This document shows positions 1 to 9,175 of a stretch of 64,000 bases of DNA, piece after piece. The stretch is from contig JAFKJU010000018.1 in assembly GCA_017305935.1 (NCBI GenBank), forward strand, positions 1 through 64,000, given 5' to 3'. Origin of the DNA: Hyphomicrobiales bacterium (GTDB taxonomy: Bacteria > Pseudomonadota > Alphaproteobacteria > Rhizobiales > Rhizobiaceae). The notes beneath the pieces were generated by a model. The model did no database searches. It saw only the letters and a program-made list of their open reading frames with translations, and was not told the DNA's origin. Made by a program: the position numbers and the translations under genes. Every line of letters starts with the position of its first letter. Position 1 is the first letter of the stretch.

Positions 1-719
1 TGGGTGATGCGCGCCACGTCCTGCTCGATGATCGGGCCTTCGTCGAGATCGGCGGTGACGTAATGCGCCGTCGCGCCGATCAGTTTTACGCCACGCTCGA
101 AGGCCTGCTTGTAGGGATTGGCGCCCTTGAAGCTCGGCAGGAAGGAGTGATGGATGTTGATGACCCGGCCCGACATCTTCTTGCAGACGGCATCCGACAG
201 AACCTGCATGTAGCGGGCGAGCACGATGAGTTCGGCGCCCGACTGCTCGACCACTTCCATCAGCCGCGCTTCCGCCTGCGGCTTGTTCTCCTTGGTCACC
301 TTGATGTGGTGGAAGGGGATGTCGTGATTGACGATGACCTTCTGGTAATCGAAATGGTTGGAGACGACGCCGACGATGTCGATCGGCAAGGCGCCGATCT
401 TCCAGCGATAGAGCAGGTCGTTGAGGCAATGGCCGAAGCGCGACACCATCAAGAGCACCTTCATGCGATGGGCGCCGTCGTGGATCTCGGCATTCATGTC
501 GAAGCGCGTCTTCACCGCTTCGAAGCCATCCTTCAGCGCCGAGAGCGACACGCCTTCCTGGCTTTCGAAGGTCAGGCGCATGAAGAACAGGCCGGTTTCC
601 AGATCGTCGAACTGCGACGAGTCGGAGATGTAGCAGCCCTGCTCGGCCAGGTAGCCGGTGATCGCCGCGACGATGCCGCGCGTCGATTTGCAGGAGACGG
701 TCAATACGTAATTGGTCAT
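1..719 (-). CDS. purU: Formyltetrahydrofolate deformylase (partial at window edge)
   Basis: Hydrolyses 10-formyl-tetrahydrofolate to formate and THF, balancing the one-carbon pool and supplying formate for purine synthesis. The minus-strand frame from ATG 719 is open to the left edge, so the 3' end (a few dozen codons by family length) lies outside the window. Residues 1 to about 80 form an ACT-like domain (MTNYVLTVSCKSTRG...). The formyltransferase-type catalytic domain follows, with the active-site stretch VINIHHSFLPSF and, near the cut end, a DEGPIIEQ segment carrying the conserved Asp. Both are hallmarks of the PurU/GART fold. It stands alone, facing away from the gene at 1238. The family call is secure; only the C-terminus is missing. 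Confidence 0.95.
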   Translation of the reverse strand, partial: MTNYVLTVSCKSTRGIVAAITGYLAEQGCYISDSSQFDDLETGLFFMRLTFESQEGVSLSALKDGFEAVKTRFDMNAEIHDGAHRMKVLLMVSRFGHCLNDLLYRWKIGALPIDIVGVVSNHFDYQKVIVNHDIPFHHIKVTKENKPQAEARLMEVVEQSGAELIVLARYMQVLSDAVCKKMSGRVINIHHSFLPSFKGANPYKQAFERGVKLIGATAHYVTADLDEGPIIEQDVARIT

Positions 720-1237
720 CATTCGTCCTTTCGCGACAGCCTCTCGCTCCGGCTGTCCAGTTGCAGTTTTCGAAGAGGTCGTCCTGCCCGAACCTTTCGG
801 GTCCACGCGAAGCCGCTTCGTGTCGTCGCTGGAATTGCGCTGGCCCTTGGCATCCGGCCCCTTGCGATCTCTCCTCGTCGTCATTCGATCCACCCTTCGC
901 AACGGGGCGCCCGCCACCGACTTCCGCCAAGAATAATCAAGACTGTCGCGAAAGCTGTTCCGGTTGCGTCCTCCGCTAAGCGATTCTACGCAAGCCTTAT
1001 GCCCTGGATGGTCGCGCGACAAGCATGACCCTGCGCCGCGCCAGCACGATTCGCGATCTTCCATTTGTCGTTCGGTAACCACACCGCAACTTGGGGATAG
1101 CTTCCGCGCGCGCAATACACGCCATCTTAAGGGCTGGGCGGTTTTCTGGAACCGTGGCCGCGATCTGCGGATGCGCGGTTTCGATTTTCAACCTTGGCCC
1201 ACGGGTGCGCGACGACCGAACGACGGATAGAGACACG
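720..1237. other. Intergenic region between purU and the tandem hydrolase
   Basis: About 520 bp between two divergent genes. I see no convincing gene; the open frames lack ribosome binding sites and recognisable composition. A short hairpin with arms CCCGAA/TTCGGG lies at 787-801. It probably holds both divergent promoters, but no clear -35/-10 pair stands out. Confidence 0.4.
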
Positions 1238-3028
1238 ATGACGATCATGGCCCAGTTTCCCCGACACCTGCCGAAAAACGAAGAGACGGGACGGCCGCGC
1301 ACGGCGGCACAGCCTGTAACCTTCTCGGGAACCGTGGGACTGTTCATGCCGGCCCACCCTGCGCTCGCCGCCACACGGCTGGCCGCGCTGTTCGTCAGCC
1401 CCTGGGGTTTCGAGGAGCTGTGCCTGCGCAAGACCTGGCGCATCCTCGCCGAAAAGCTTTCCGACGCCGGCATCGCCAGCCTGCGTTTCGACCATGCCAA
1501 TACCGGCGACGCCCTCGATCATGAGACGCCGACGCTGGCGCTATGGCGCGACACCGTGATCGACGCCGCCGCCGAGCTGAAGCGGCTTTCCGGCGCCGAT
1601 GGCGTCATCCTCATCGGGCAGGGCCTTGGCGCAGCGCTCGCCGCTGAAGTCGCCGGCCATATCGACGGGGTATGCGGCTATGCGGCGCTGGCGCCGGTCG
1701 TGTCCGGCCGGGCGCATCTGCGCGAGCTCGCCCTGTGGTCGAAAATGACCGAGGATCGCACCGATCTCGAACCGGGCGGCGATCCCGTCTCCGGCGGCTC
1801 GATGTTGGCCAGGAGCCTGTCGGAGGATATCCGTGCCATCAACCTTTCCAGGACGATGGCGCTGCCGGCGCGCGACTGCCTCGTCGCCGCCCGCGCCGAT
1901 CGTCCCGGCGATGCGGATCTGGCAAACCGGCTGACCGAACTCGGCGGTGACGTCGTGACCGTCACCTACGAGGGATACGACCGGCTCGTCGGCAACCTCA
2001 TCTTTTCCAGGCCGCCGCTGACGCTGATCGAAACCATCGTCACCTGGGTGAAAGGGATCGAGGCCGGCCGGCCGCATCTGCAACCGTTTCCGGTTTCCCC
2101 GCCCGCGGTGGCAACACCGCTGGCCGGACCCGGCTTCATTGAGACGCCGCTGCGTTTCGGCGACAATGACCGGCTCTATGGCATCCTCTGCGAACCCGCC
2201 GACAGCGACGTCAAGGGCGCGATGGTGCTGATGCCGACGACCGCCTATGAGCGCCTGTCCGGCTGGGGCCGCATCGCCACCAGCACCGCCCGCGATCTCG
2301 CGTCGGCCGGCATTCCTTCCTTCCGCTTCGATGCCGCCAGTGCCGGCGACAGCCCACCCCTGCCCGGCGCGCCGGAGCAGATCGTCTATTCCGAAGCGCA
2401 AGGCCAAGATGCGGAAGCGGCCATCGATTTCCTGGCCCGGAGGCGGCCGGGGCCGATCGTGATTGCCGGCCGCTGCAGCGGAGGTTACCTCGCCTTCCAT
2501 ACGGCGGCGCGCGACAAGCGCATCCGCGCCATCCTCGCCACAAACCCCTACGTCTTCTATTGGGACGGCAGCCAGTCGCTGGAAGAGCTGATGCATTTCA
2601 TGCCGCAGCAACTCAGCCAATACGGCGTCAAGGCATTCCGCTTCGGCACCTGGAAACGCATCCTCAACGGCGAGATCAATGTCAAATATGCCGTCATCAA
2701 CATTTCCCGGGCGATCCAGCGCCGCATGCTCGCCGCCGCAGCCCCGATCCTGAAGGCGATCCCTGCCCTGGCGCGCGAACATCGCGCGGTGCATGGCGCC
2801 TTCCGGGCGCTGGAGGAGCGCGGCGTGCCCTTCTCGCTGATCTACAGCGAGGGCGATATCGGGCTGGATTATTTCAAGCTGCATTTCGGCCCGAACGGCG
2901 AGAAGCTGAAACGCTACGCCAATGTCCGTCATCAGATCGTTGCCGGCGCCGACCACAACCTGTCGACGGACGCCGCCCGCGATCTTTTCCTGCGCGAAAT
3001 CACCGCCATGGCGCTGGAACATAAATAG
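1238..3028 (+). CDS. Tandem alpha/beta hydrolase with one degenerate and one Cys-nucleophile domain
   Basis: A 596-residue cytosolic protein made of two alpha/beta-hydrolase domains. In the first (about residues 30-270) the nucleophile elbow reads GQGLG, with Gly129 where Ser is expected, and the usual C-terminal His region is YEGYDRLVGN, so it looks catalytically dead. The second (about 300-596) has the elbow GRCSGG, placing Cys413 at the nucleophile position, with Asp540 (SEGDIG) and His573 (GADHNLS) completing a plausible triad. A Cys nucleophile suits thioester or acyl-transfer chemistry, as in dienelactone hydrolase-type enzymes. ATG 1238 is chosen because residues upstream are non-conserved filler. 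The gene ends 3 bp from the convergent GH2 gene, so it may belong with the carrier-protein operon. The substrate is unknown. Confidence 0.7.
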   Translation: MTIMAQFPRHLPKNEETGRPRTAAQPVTFSGTVGLFMPAHPALAATRLAALFVSPWGFEELCLRKTWRILAEKLSDAGIASLRFDHANTGDALDHETPTLALWRDTVIDAAAELKRLSGADGVILIGQGLGAALAAEVAGHIDGVCGYAALAPVVSGRAHLRELALWSKMTEDRTDLEPGGDPVSGGSMLARSLSEDIRAINLSRTMALPARDCLVAARADRPGDADLANRLTELGGDVVTVTYEGYDRLVGNLIFSRPPLTLIETIVTWVKGIEAGRPHLQPFPVSPPAVATPLAGPGFIETPLRFGDNDRLYGILCEPADSDVKGAMVLMPTTAYERLSGWGRIATSTARDLASAGIPSFRFDAASAGDSPPLPGAPEQIVYSEAQGQDAEAAIDFLARRRPGPIVIAGRCSGGYLAFHTAARDKRIRAILATNPYVFYWDGSQSLEELMHFMPQQLSQYGVKAFRFGTWKRILNGEINVKYAVINISRAIQRRMLAAAAPILKAIPALAREHRAVHGAFRALEERGVPFSLIYSEGDIGLDYFKLHFGPNGEKLKRYANVRHQIVAGADHNLSTDAARDLFLREITAMALEHK

Positions 3029-3031
3029 CGC

Positions 3032-5485
3032 TTACAGCCGGACGATCCTTTTGCCGCCGAGCTGGCCGATCTCGCCGGAGGGGAGTGCTGCCGGATCGGT
3101 ATCGCCAAGCGGCATCAGCCGGAGCGAGCGGACGCGCCCGGGCGCCAAATGGAACCAGTCGTCACCGGGCAGATAGCCGTCGATGGCGACATGCACCGAC
3201 TGGGCAAAGCGGTCGGCAGACAGATCGAGCCGCCAGCCGGCCTCGTCTCGGGTCAGCGAAGCCTCGATTGTTGCATCGTGCAGGGCTGCCATTCGCCCCT
3301 GCGGGAAGTGAAATGCCTCGGCGATAAGCACCCCTTGCGCATCCGTCAGGCTGGCGACGGTGACGTCATGCGCGGGCGGGCCGAAACGATAGGCATAGGT
3401 CGTGTCGAAGAAAGCGCCGAACAGATCCGTCGCCGCGATCTTCTGGGCGCTGCGCCCCTCCAGCCGCAGGTCTCTACTTCCGCGCACCACCGGCTGCGTG
3501 CCGCTGCGCAGGCAAGCGATGTCGAGGCGGAGCTCCACCTGGTCGGCCCGTTCGTTGACGAGATGGATATCGAGGCCGTTCGTGCCTTCGTCGGTCAGCA
3601 ACAATTGCAACGGGCGGAAGGCGCGTTTCAGCGCAAACCATGCGGGCTTGGGCGCGCCGGTGGCGTCGATCACGCCCCAGCCGGGGCCGGGCAGCAGATC
3701 CTGCAATGTCCAGACCAGCGCCCCATGGCAGGAGGAACCCGTCCGTCTCCATTCGGCGAAGGTCGCCTCCATCACCTCACTGGTGACGGCGCGGGAAAAA
3801 TCGAGATAGCGGGCGGGGTCTTCACGGCGCAGCCGCACTGGGTCGACGCCATAGAGCAGATGCAGGTAATGCTCGCGGATATCCTCGAAATCCCAGGACG
3901 CGGCATTGTCGCGCGGCACCCGCGCCTTCCACAGCGGATGATGCACCGGCGGCACGGCGAGATGGCGGTCGAGCGTTTCCTGTCGCGGCACGTTGGCGAA
4001 AGCGAGGCATTCGGCGGCGAAGCGGATATCGGCGCGGCGGGCGTCCTCCAATGAGCGGCAATAGGCACCGACGCCGTAATAATGGGCGATACCGGCGTTC
4101 GGCTGAAACGGCAGGGCGCCGCCATCGGGCGAATTGGCGACATATGGCACATCGGGCCGAAGAGCGGCGGCAATGCCGGGCAGGATCTCGTCGGTCAGCG
4201 GCCCGGTCCAGAAACGTTCGGGCAAACCCATCATCGCCGCCTGCTGGTGGATTTCGCTGCCGCCACACAGCACGGCCAGCGATGGTGCGCCCTGCAATCG
4301 GCCCAGCAATTGCGACGCCTCCGTCTCCACATGGGCACGGAACGCCGCATCCTTCACCGGATAATCGAAATTGGCGAACATGAAATCCTGCCAGACCAGC
4401 AGGCCCATTTCGTCGCAGAGATCGAAAAAGGCGCGCGTCTCATAGACCATTGTGCCGCCAATGCGGATCATGTTCATGCCCGCCTCCACGGCCAGCGCCA
4501 GCAAAGGCCGATAGCTTTCCCGCTCGCCGGAAAGGCGGACAACATCGGCGCTGGTCCACACCGCTCCACGGCAGAACACGGGAACGCCGTTCACCGACAG
4601 CGAAAAATCGCTGCCATCCGCACCACGATCGATGGCGATGCGACGGAAACCGGTGCGCCCGAGCGTTTTCGCAACGCCATCAACGGTGAGCGAAATATCG
4701 TGCAGAATCGGCGCGCCATGGCTGTGCGGCCACCACGGGGCGATGCCGGGAAGATCGAGCTGCGCATGCCAGCGCCCTTCTCCGTCGCGCTGCATGGCGG
4801 CGTGCTGCCCGGCGCATCCGAGCGTGGAAGCCGCCGGCTCACCGTCGATGCGCAGGGAAACGGAGAGAAATCCGACGCCATCCTGCGACAGCGTCGAGCG
4901 GATCTGCAGGTCGTCGATCCGCCCCTCGACCTTCGGAAGCAGCCGGATCGGCCGCCATGGGCCGACAGCCTGCACGGAAGGGCACCAACCGGGCATATGG
5001 CCGAGCAGCGTGGTACGTTGCAGGCGGAGACCTTGCATATCCATCATCTGCGGACGCCAGCGCGCCCTCGGGCCGGCTGCTTCAAGAAACGGCGTCAAGG
5101 CCCGGAAATGAATCGCCAATCGCTCGCCGCCGAAGAGTTGCACCTCGACATCATGGGCCTCGAACATGCTTTCGCAGGACAGGATCGCGGCGTCGTCAAG
5201 ATAGACATCGGCAACCGTCGCCAACCCCTCGAAACGCAGGGTAAAAGCGCCCTGTTCGGTCACGGGAAAATCCAGAAAATACCAGGCGTCGCGATCCTGC
5301 AACGGGATTGGCGCTGCGCGGTCGAAACGACCGGCGGTTTCCAGCGCGCCGGCGACCGTGCCGGGGACAGTGGCGGGCAGAAAGCCGTCCAGACGGGCGG
5401 CGTCTGCGGGGGTCGCGCATTGGCCGGCCGGTGTGAGGACCATCCGCCAGCCATCGTCAAGCCTGTCATTGTCCTGTGCCGTCAT
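3032..5485 (-). CDS. Glycoside hydrolase family 2 protein (beta-mannosidase-like)
   Basis: About 817 residues in the GH2 order: N-terminal jelly-roll sugar-binding domain (to about 190), Ig-like domain (about 195-300), then a TIM barrel beginning near the segment SVNGVPVFCRGAVWTSAD, which is typical of beta-mannosidase-like GH2 enzymes. The acid/base region reads CGGSEIHQQ, where most GH2 enzymes have Asn-Glu, so the Asn is replaced by Ser. The nucleophile candidate is the Glu in FAAECLAF. No signal peptide is seen, so it should act in the cytoplasm. The start is taken as ATG 5485, with a GGGGGC stretch upstream; a GTG at 5506 is an alternative. It follows DUF1839 by 60 bp and is likely the last gene of the carrier-protein operon. 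Substrate not predictable. Confidence 0.8.
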   Translation of the reverse strand: MTAQDNDRLDDGWRMVLTPAGQCATPADAARLDGFLPATVPGTVAGALETAGRFDRAAPIPLQDRDAWYFLDFPVTEQGAFTLRFEGLATVADVYLDDAAILSCESMFEAHDVEVQLFGGERLAIHFRALTPFLEAAGPRARWRPQMMDMQGLRLQRTTLLGHMPGWCPSVQAVGPWRPIRLLPKVEGRIDDLQIRSTLSQDGVGFLSVSLRIDGEPAASTLGCAGQHAAMQRDGEGRWHAQLDLPGIAPWWPHSHGAPILHDISLTVDGVAKTLGRTGFRRIAIDRGADGSDFSLSVNGVPVFCRGAVWTSADVVRLSGERESYRPLLALAVEAGMNMIRIGGTMVYETRAFFDLCDEMGLLVWQDFMFANFDYPVKDAAFRAHVETEASQLLGRLQGAPSLAVLCGGSEIHQQAAMMGLPERFWTGPLTDEILPGIAAALRPDVPYVANSPDGGALPFQPNAGIAHYYGVGAYCRSLEDARRADIRFAAECLAFANVPRQETLDRHLAVPPVHHPLWKARVPRDNAASWDFEDIREHYLHLLYGVDPVRLRREDPARYLDFSRAVTSEVMEATFAEWRRTGSSCHGALVWTLQDLLPGPGWGVIDATGAPKPAWFALKRAFRPLQLLLTDEGTNGLDIHLVNERADQVELRLDIACLRSGTQPVVRGSRDLRLEGRSAQKIAATDLFGAFFDTTYAYRFGPPAHDVTVASLTDAQGVLIAEAFHFPQGRMAALHDATIEASLTRDEAGWRLDLSADRFAQSVHVAIDGYLPGDDWFHLAPGRVRSLRLMPLGDTDPAALPSGEIGQLGGKRIVRL

Positions 5486-5545
5486 CGTCGCCCCCGGATT
5501 CGTCACTCCGGTTTTAATGTGACGGGCAGGATCAGTGCAAGGATG

Positions 5546-6520
5546 TCAGCCGATCTTGCGGCCAAGCCCATCCAGCAGCCCGTCCCAGGCTTCGATGGCC
5601 GGGTCGAGTGCGGCGGCCAGCGTATCGAACTTGCGGCGCGTCACGGCGCGGGCAAGCTGGAACTGCACCGACTTGGCGACCTCGGAAATTTTTCGCGCTG
5701 CTTCCGCCTCATCGGCAAAACCGCCGTCCATCCAGTCGAGATGGCTGCCGAGCAGTTCGAAATTGGCGCCGAACTGGCGCAGCGTGTTGAAGGCATATTT
5801 GTGAAAGAAGCCGAAAGGACGCTCGGCCACCATCGCCACCTGCGCCGGGAAGACAGCGGCAAAGGCACGCAGCGGATTATCCTCCGGCCGGCGGCCGTAG
5901 TGGAAGGCTAGTAATTCTCCCGCGACCTTGCGCTGATGGGCTTCTTCCGTTGGAGAGGCCGGGAATTTGGCGAATTCGGTATAAGGCAGGAAGGGCGGCG
6001 CACCTTGAGGCGCATCCACCTGGAACAACCCGTCGAAATCCGCGCCCTCCAGCCGGAAGAAACCGCCATTGTGAAAATAATCGAGGCGGCCAGCAGCGCT
6101 GTCCAGGCGGTTGATCGCCACCGTCGTCTTGCCATGCTCCTGGCCATAGGCGACGCCGCGCGTATCCGGCATGAAGAAGCTGTCCATCTCCAGGAGGCAC
6201 AACCGGCCGCGCCCGATCTGCTCGGCGACATGGCCGCGCACATCGTCGAAGATCGCCAGCTCGGTGACGCGAATGCCGTAGAGACGTTCGAGATCCTCCA
6301 GCGGCACCTTGAAGAAAGTGAACTGGTCGCCCTCGAAATCCTGGGTCAGGGTAAAGCCCAGCATCGCCTCGGGTGCCGCGCCGAAGGCGGAGAGCACCTC
6401 GATCCACAGATCGACGTAACAATTCGTCTCCGGCCACATCCGCTCCGCCGCATGCAGCGCATGCGGCGTATAGGCCTGCGGGTCGAGCCCTGGAAAGATC
6501 GCGTCAGGCATGGCCGGCAT
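5546..6520 (-). CDS. DUF1839 family protein
   Basis: 324 residues, of the uncharacterised DUF1839 family as far as I recognise it (NCYVDLWIEVL near the N-terminus, LTQDFEGDQFTFFKVP, and the FHNGGFFRLEG region). It is probably cytosolic, with no signal or membrane segment. ATG 6520 overlaps the stop of the upstream ligase gene as TGATG, showing translational coupling; a GTG at 6529 is an alternative start. Its fixed place directly after an amino-acid:[carrier-protein] ligase suggests it acts on the aminoacyl thioester or its product. A transfer or condensation role is inference only. Confidence 0.7.
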   Translation of the reverse strand: MPAMPDAIFPGLDPQAYTPHALHAAERMWPETNCYVDLWIEVLSAFGAAPEAMLGFTLTQDFEGDQFTFFKVPLEDLERLYGIRVTELAIFDDVRGHVAEQIGRGRLCLLEMDSFFMPDTRGVAYGQEHGKTTVAINRLDSAAGRLDYFHNGGFFRLEGADFDGLFQVDAPQGAPPFLPYTEFAKFPASPTEEAHQRKVAGELLAFHYGRRPEDNPLRAFAAVFPAQVAMVAERPFGFFHKYAFNTLRQFGANFELLGSHLDWMDGGFADEAEAARKISEVAKSVQFQLARAVTRRKFDTLAAALDPAIEAWDGLLDGLGRKIG

Positions 6521-7428
6521 CAGCCCCACAATGCCGTGCGGACATGCTCAGGCCACTGCTTGACGTCGAGACCGTGATGGGCAAACAGCGCCAGCGCGAT
6601 GCGTTCCAGCCCGAAGCCGACGCAGGCGGTGTGGGCGACGGAGCCGTCTTCCAGCGCCAGTTCCCATTTCGCGCCAAAAGCGTCCTGATGGTAGTTGAAG
6701 CTCATGCAGGCGGTCGGTTTGGCCGAGGAGGTCACCGGGATGAGCAGCTCGAACTTCAGGTTCTGGTCGCGCTGGTTGTTGGCGAGCATCCGGCCGGCGC
6801 GCCCGAAGAACGGGTCGTTGGCGACATCGATCTCGACATCGAGGCCGACGAGTTCCATCATCTTCAGGCCGCGATCCATCCAGCTCTGACGGAAGTCGGT
6901 GACATGCTCCTGCGTGCCGACGCAGACATATTCGCGCATGCGGAACAGTTGCTGGCGGGCCGGATCCTTGGAGGGTTCATGGCGGAAGCAATAGGATTGC
7001 AGGTCATAAAGCGCGCCGGTTTGCGCCACCTTGCCGCGCCGGGCAATCGTCGGATAGAGCGGATAGCAGGCCGCCGGCGTCAGCACGATATCGGTCGCCT
7101 TCTGCCCCTCGGTCCAGTCGCCGTCCTCGTCCATGCATTTCAGCAGGCTGATGTGATCCAGCTCGCAGCCGCAGAAAGAGTGAACAGTACCAGCCAGTTG
7201 GGGAAAACTCTTCATGTAACCGCTCTTCTCGAAGAAGGCGCGGTTCATGCCGGGCGGAAAGCGGATCGCCTCCGCGCCGTCCGCGCCGCCGAAGCGGTCG
7301 ATCAGCCGCTCGAAGCCGGCGATGACATCCTCGAACTGCCCGCTGCGACCGTAGAGGCCGTCAACGCCGGTTTCGATGAGCAGACCGGCATCGAAAAGCC
7401 GGTCGAGAAGCGATACCTGCATATCCAT
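6520..7428 (-). CDS. Amino acid:[carrier-protein] ligase (class II aaRS-like, SerRS homologue)
   Basis: A 302-residue stand-alone class II synthetase catalytic core without tRNA-binding arm or anticodon domain. Motif 2 is FRMREY (162-167) and motif 3 is [10 protein letters not shown] (271-280). Cys121, Glu166 and Cys269 match the zinc-site pattern of atypical archaeal-type SerRS and of the characterised Bradyrhizobium and Agrobacterium aa:CP ligases. Those enzymes activate small amino acids (Gly or Ala) with ATP and load them on the phosphopantetheine arm of a cognate carrier protein rather than tRNA. A carrier protein is encoded two genes upstream. The start ATG 7428 has GGGG upstream; GTG 7437 overlapping the previous stop is the alternative. 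The physiological product of this family is not established. Confidence 0.9.
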   Translation of the reverse strand: MDMQVSLLDRLFDAGLLIETGVDGLYGRSGQFEDVIAGFERLIDRFGGADGAEAIRFPPGMNRAFFEKSGYMKSFPQLAGTVHSFCGCELDHISLLKCMDEDGDWTEGQKATDIVLTPAACYPLYPTIARRGKVAQTGALYDLQSYCFRHEPSKDPARQQLFRMREYVCVGTQEHVTDFRQSWMDRGLKMMELVGLDVEIDVANDPFFGRAGRMLANNQRDQNLKFELLIPVTSSAKPTACMSFNYHQDAFGAKWELALEDGSVAHTACVGFGLERIALALFAHHGLDVKQWPEHVRTALWG

Positions 7429-7433
7429 GATGT

Positions 7434-8615
7434 TCACCCCAGGAGACTGTTGTCGAGTTTATGGACGAGCAGCATCGAGGCGACGTTGCTCAGGATACGG
7501 TCGTTGGAAATCATCAGCTGCGCCGAATGGACGTCACGCAGGTGCCGGCCGAGGCTGAAGGGCGTGCCGTTCTTGTAGCCCATGATGCCGCAGATCAGCA
7601 TGGCATGGTTGACGATGGCAAGAATGGTCTCCGACGAGCAGAGCTTGACGTTGTTCATCGCCACCGAGAAGCCCATCGACGACAGGCGCTCGGGATCGGC
7701 CTTCGCCTCCTCATAGGCCTTCAGGCCGGCGACGATATTGGAGCGCACGGTCTGCAGCATGGTCGATACCTCCGCCAGCCTCAGCGCTCCCGGCGGTGTC
7801 GTACCGGGCGTCTTGCGAGCCGCCGCGCGGACAAAAGCTTGCGCCCGCGCCACGGCATCCGCCGCGATACCGTACCAGACGCCACTCCACAGAAGATGCG
7901 AGGCGGCGAGCATCGATTGGGCCGCAATTTCCGCAAACGGTTTCGGGAAAATCTGCTCCGCCGGCGCCACGCCGCGAAACAGGAAACCGTCCGAGCAGGT
8001 GCCGCGCATGCCGAGCGTATCCCAGACATGGGTTTTTTCGAGCGTATACTGGTCCTTCAGGAAAACGGTCATTACCTGGTCGGTCGAGACCGCATCCGCA
8101 TGGGCGCGCGAGGTGATCAGGATGGCATCGGCATGATCGCCATAGGAAATGACGGTCGCATCCTTTTCCAGCCGGCAAATGCCACCGGCCACCTCGGCGG
8201 CGCAGATGGAGTTTCGCAGGTTTCCACCAATACCGCCTTCGGTGGTCGCGGACCCGAGCAGAAGCTGTTCGGCGGCGATACGGCGCATGAATTGCGTGTG
8301 CCAGGGGCTCTCCAGCCCATGTTCCACCAGGCTCGACAGCTTGATATGGTGCATGGCGAAAACCATGGCGCTGGCGGCGCAGGCCTGGCCGAGGATCGAG
8401 CAGACTTCGGCGATCTCTGCAAAGCCCGCCCCCTCGCCCCCGAGAGAAACGGGGATCTGGATGCCGAGCAGGCGCTCGGCGATCATCGTGTCCACCGCTT
8501 CGCGCGGGAAGCAGGCCCTCGCATCGACCGCGTCGGCCTGTCTGGCGGCGACGGCCGCGACCCGCCTGGCGCGGGTCTCGAGACTTGTGTCGGGGATGAC
8601 GACGGCGACGTTCAT
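7434..8615 (-). CDS. Acyl-CoA dehydrogenase-like flavoprotein acting in carrier-protein operon
   Basis: About 393 residues of the acyl-CoA dehydrogenase superfamily: an N-terminal helical domain containing [19 protein letters not shown], a beta middle domain with [15 protein letters not shown] and the [18 protein letters not shown] segment, and a C-terminal four-helix domain. Homologues in natural-product pathways oxidise aminoacyl or prolyl groups held on carrier proteins. With an ACP gene upstream and an aa:CP ligase downstream, the likely substrate is an aminoacyl-S-carrier protein rather than acyl-CoA. ATG 8615 shares bases with the ACP stop (TGATG); a GTG at 8618 precedes it. FAD dependence is expected from the family. 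Confidence 0.82.
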   Translation of the reverse strand: MNVAVVIPDTSLETRARRVAAVAARQADAVDARACFPREAVDTMIAERLLGIQIPVSLGGEGAGFAEIAEVCSILGQACAASAMVFAMHHIKLSSLVEHGLESPWHTQFMRRIAAEQLLLGSATTEGGIGGNLRNSICAAEVAGGICRLEKDATVISYGDHADAILITSRAHADAVSTDQVMTVFLKDQYTLEKTHVWDTLGMRGTCSDGFLFRGVAPAEQIFPKPFAEIAAQSMLAASHLLWSGVWYGIAADAVARAQAFVRAAARKTPGTTPPGALRLAEVSTMLQTVRSNIVAGLKAYEEAKADPERLSSMGFSVAMNNVKLCSSETILAIVNHAMLICGIMGYKNGTPFSLGRHLRDVHSAQLMISNDRILSNVASMLLVHKLDNSLLG

Positions 8616-8863
8616 CACGCAGCCTCGCGGTCTGTCAACAGCCGGACACAGCCCTCGATCGCCGCGATACTGGCGAAGGAGCGGCGATTGAGCATGGTAT
8701 CGGGGAACTCGACATCGAAGGCCTCTTCGATGCCCAGCATGACCTGAACCGATGCGAAGGAGGAAAGTCCCGCCGTATACAGATCGGAATCGTCCTGCAA
8801 CTGGTCGACGGATACCGGCAGGTTACCGAACTTCACCAGCAAACCGCGAATCGTCTCGTTCAT
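8615..8863 (-). CDS. Acyl/peptidyl carrier protein, partner of the aa:CP ligase
   Basis: 82 residues with carrier-protein length and helical pattern. The phosphopantetheine attachment motif is GLSSFASVQ, giving Ser35 as the modified residue; Ser-Ser-Phe stands where fatty-acid ACPs have Asp-Ser-Leu. Start ATG 8863 has a strong AGGAGG ten bases upstream (8871-8880 region). First gene of a tightly coupled minus-strand operon, with overlaps at three of the junctions through to DUF1839. It is therefore a dedicated carrier, not the housekeeping AcpP, which is more acidic and lies with fabF. A phosphopantetheinyl transferase must be supplied elsewhere. Confidence 0.88.
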   Translation of the reverse strand: MNETIRGLLVKFGNLPVSVDQLQDDSDLYTAGLSSFASVQVMLGIEEAFDVEFPDTMLNRRSFASIAAIEGCVRLLTDREAA

Positions 8864-9175
8864 CTCGACATATCCTCCTAAACCCGTCCGGGGTGCGGTC
8901 CTTCGCACCGTGTAGTTGATAATGGGAACGGATTTAGAGGAAAAAGCGTAAGATTCGTCTAAGGAGCGTAGTTAAGCAGCGATTTGGAAAATGCCTAAAA
9001 TTCTAGCGGCGGTTGTCTGCCGAGACTTGAAGGCTTGGTTTGGCATGAAAGAAACTGCACAGCTATTTGAAATAAAGAGATTTTTTCAAACATCAAACAT
9101 GCGCTGGAATATGGCCGGCCCGCATTGCCTGCTCCAAAACGGATGATTGGGATTGTATCAAATTGACTTGCAGCG
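8864..9175. other. Intergenic promoter region upstream of the carrier-protein operon
   Basis: About 310 bp, AT-richer than its surroundings, between the epmB 3' end and the ACP start; no gene is visible. On the minus strand TTAGAC, an 18 bp spacer and TCTAAA (about 8930-8970) form a weak promoter candidate. A hairpin GGTGCG/CGCACC at 8892-8909 lies in the presumed 5' leader. Confidence 0.35.

Noticed and set aside
63-1028. A 321-codon plus-strand frame at the left edge
   Set aside because: It is antisense to purU, whose product carries the expected ACT and formyltransferase motifs.
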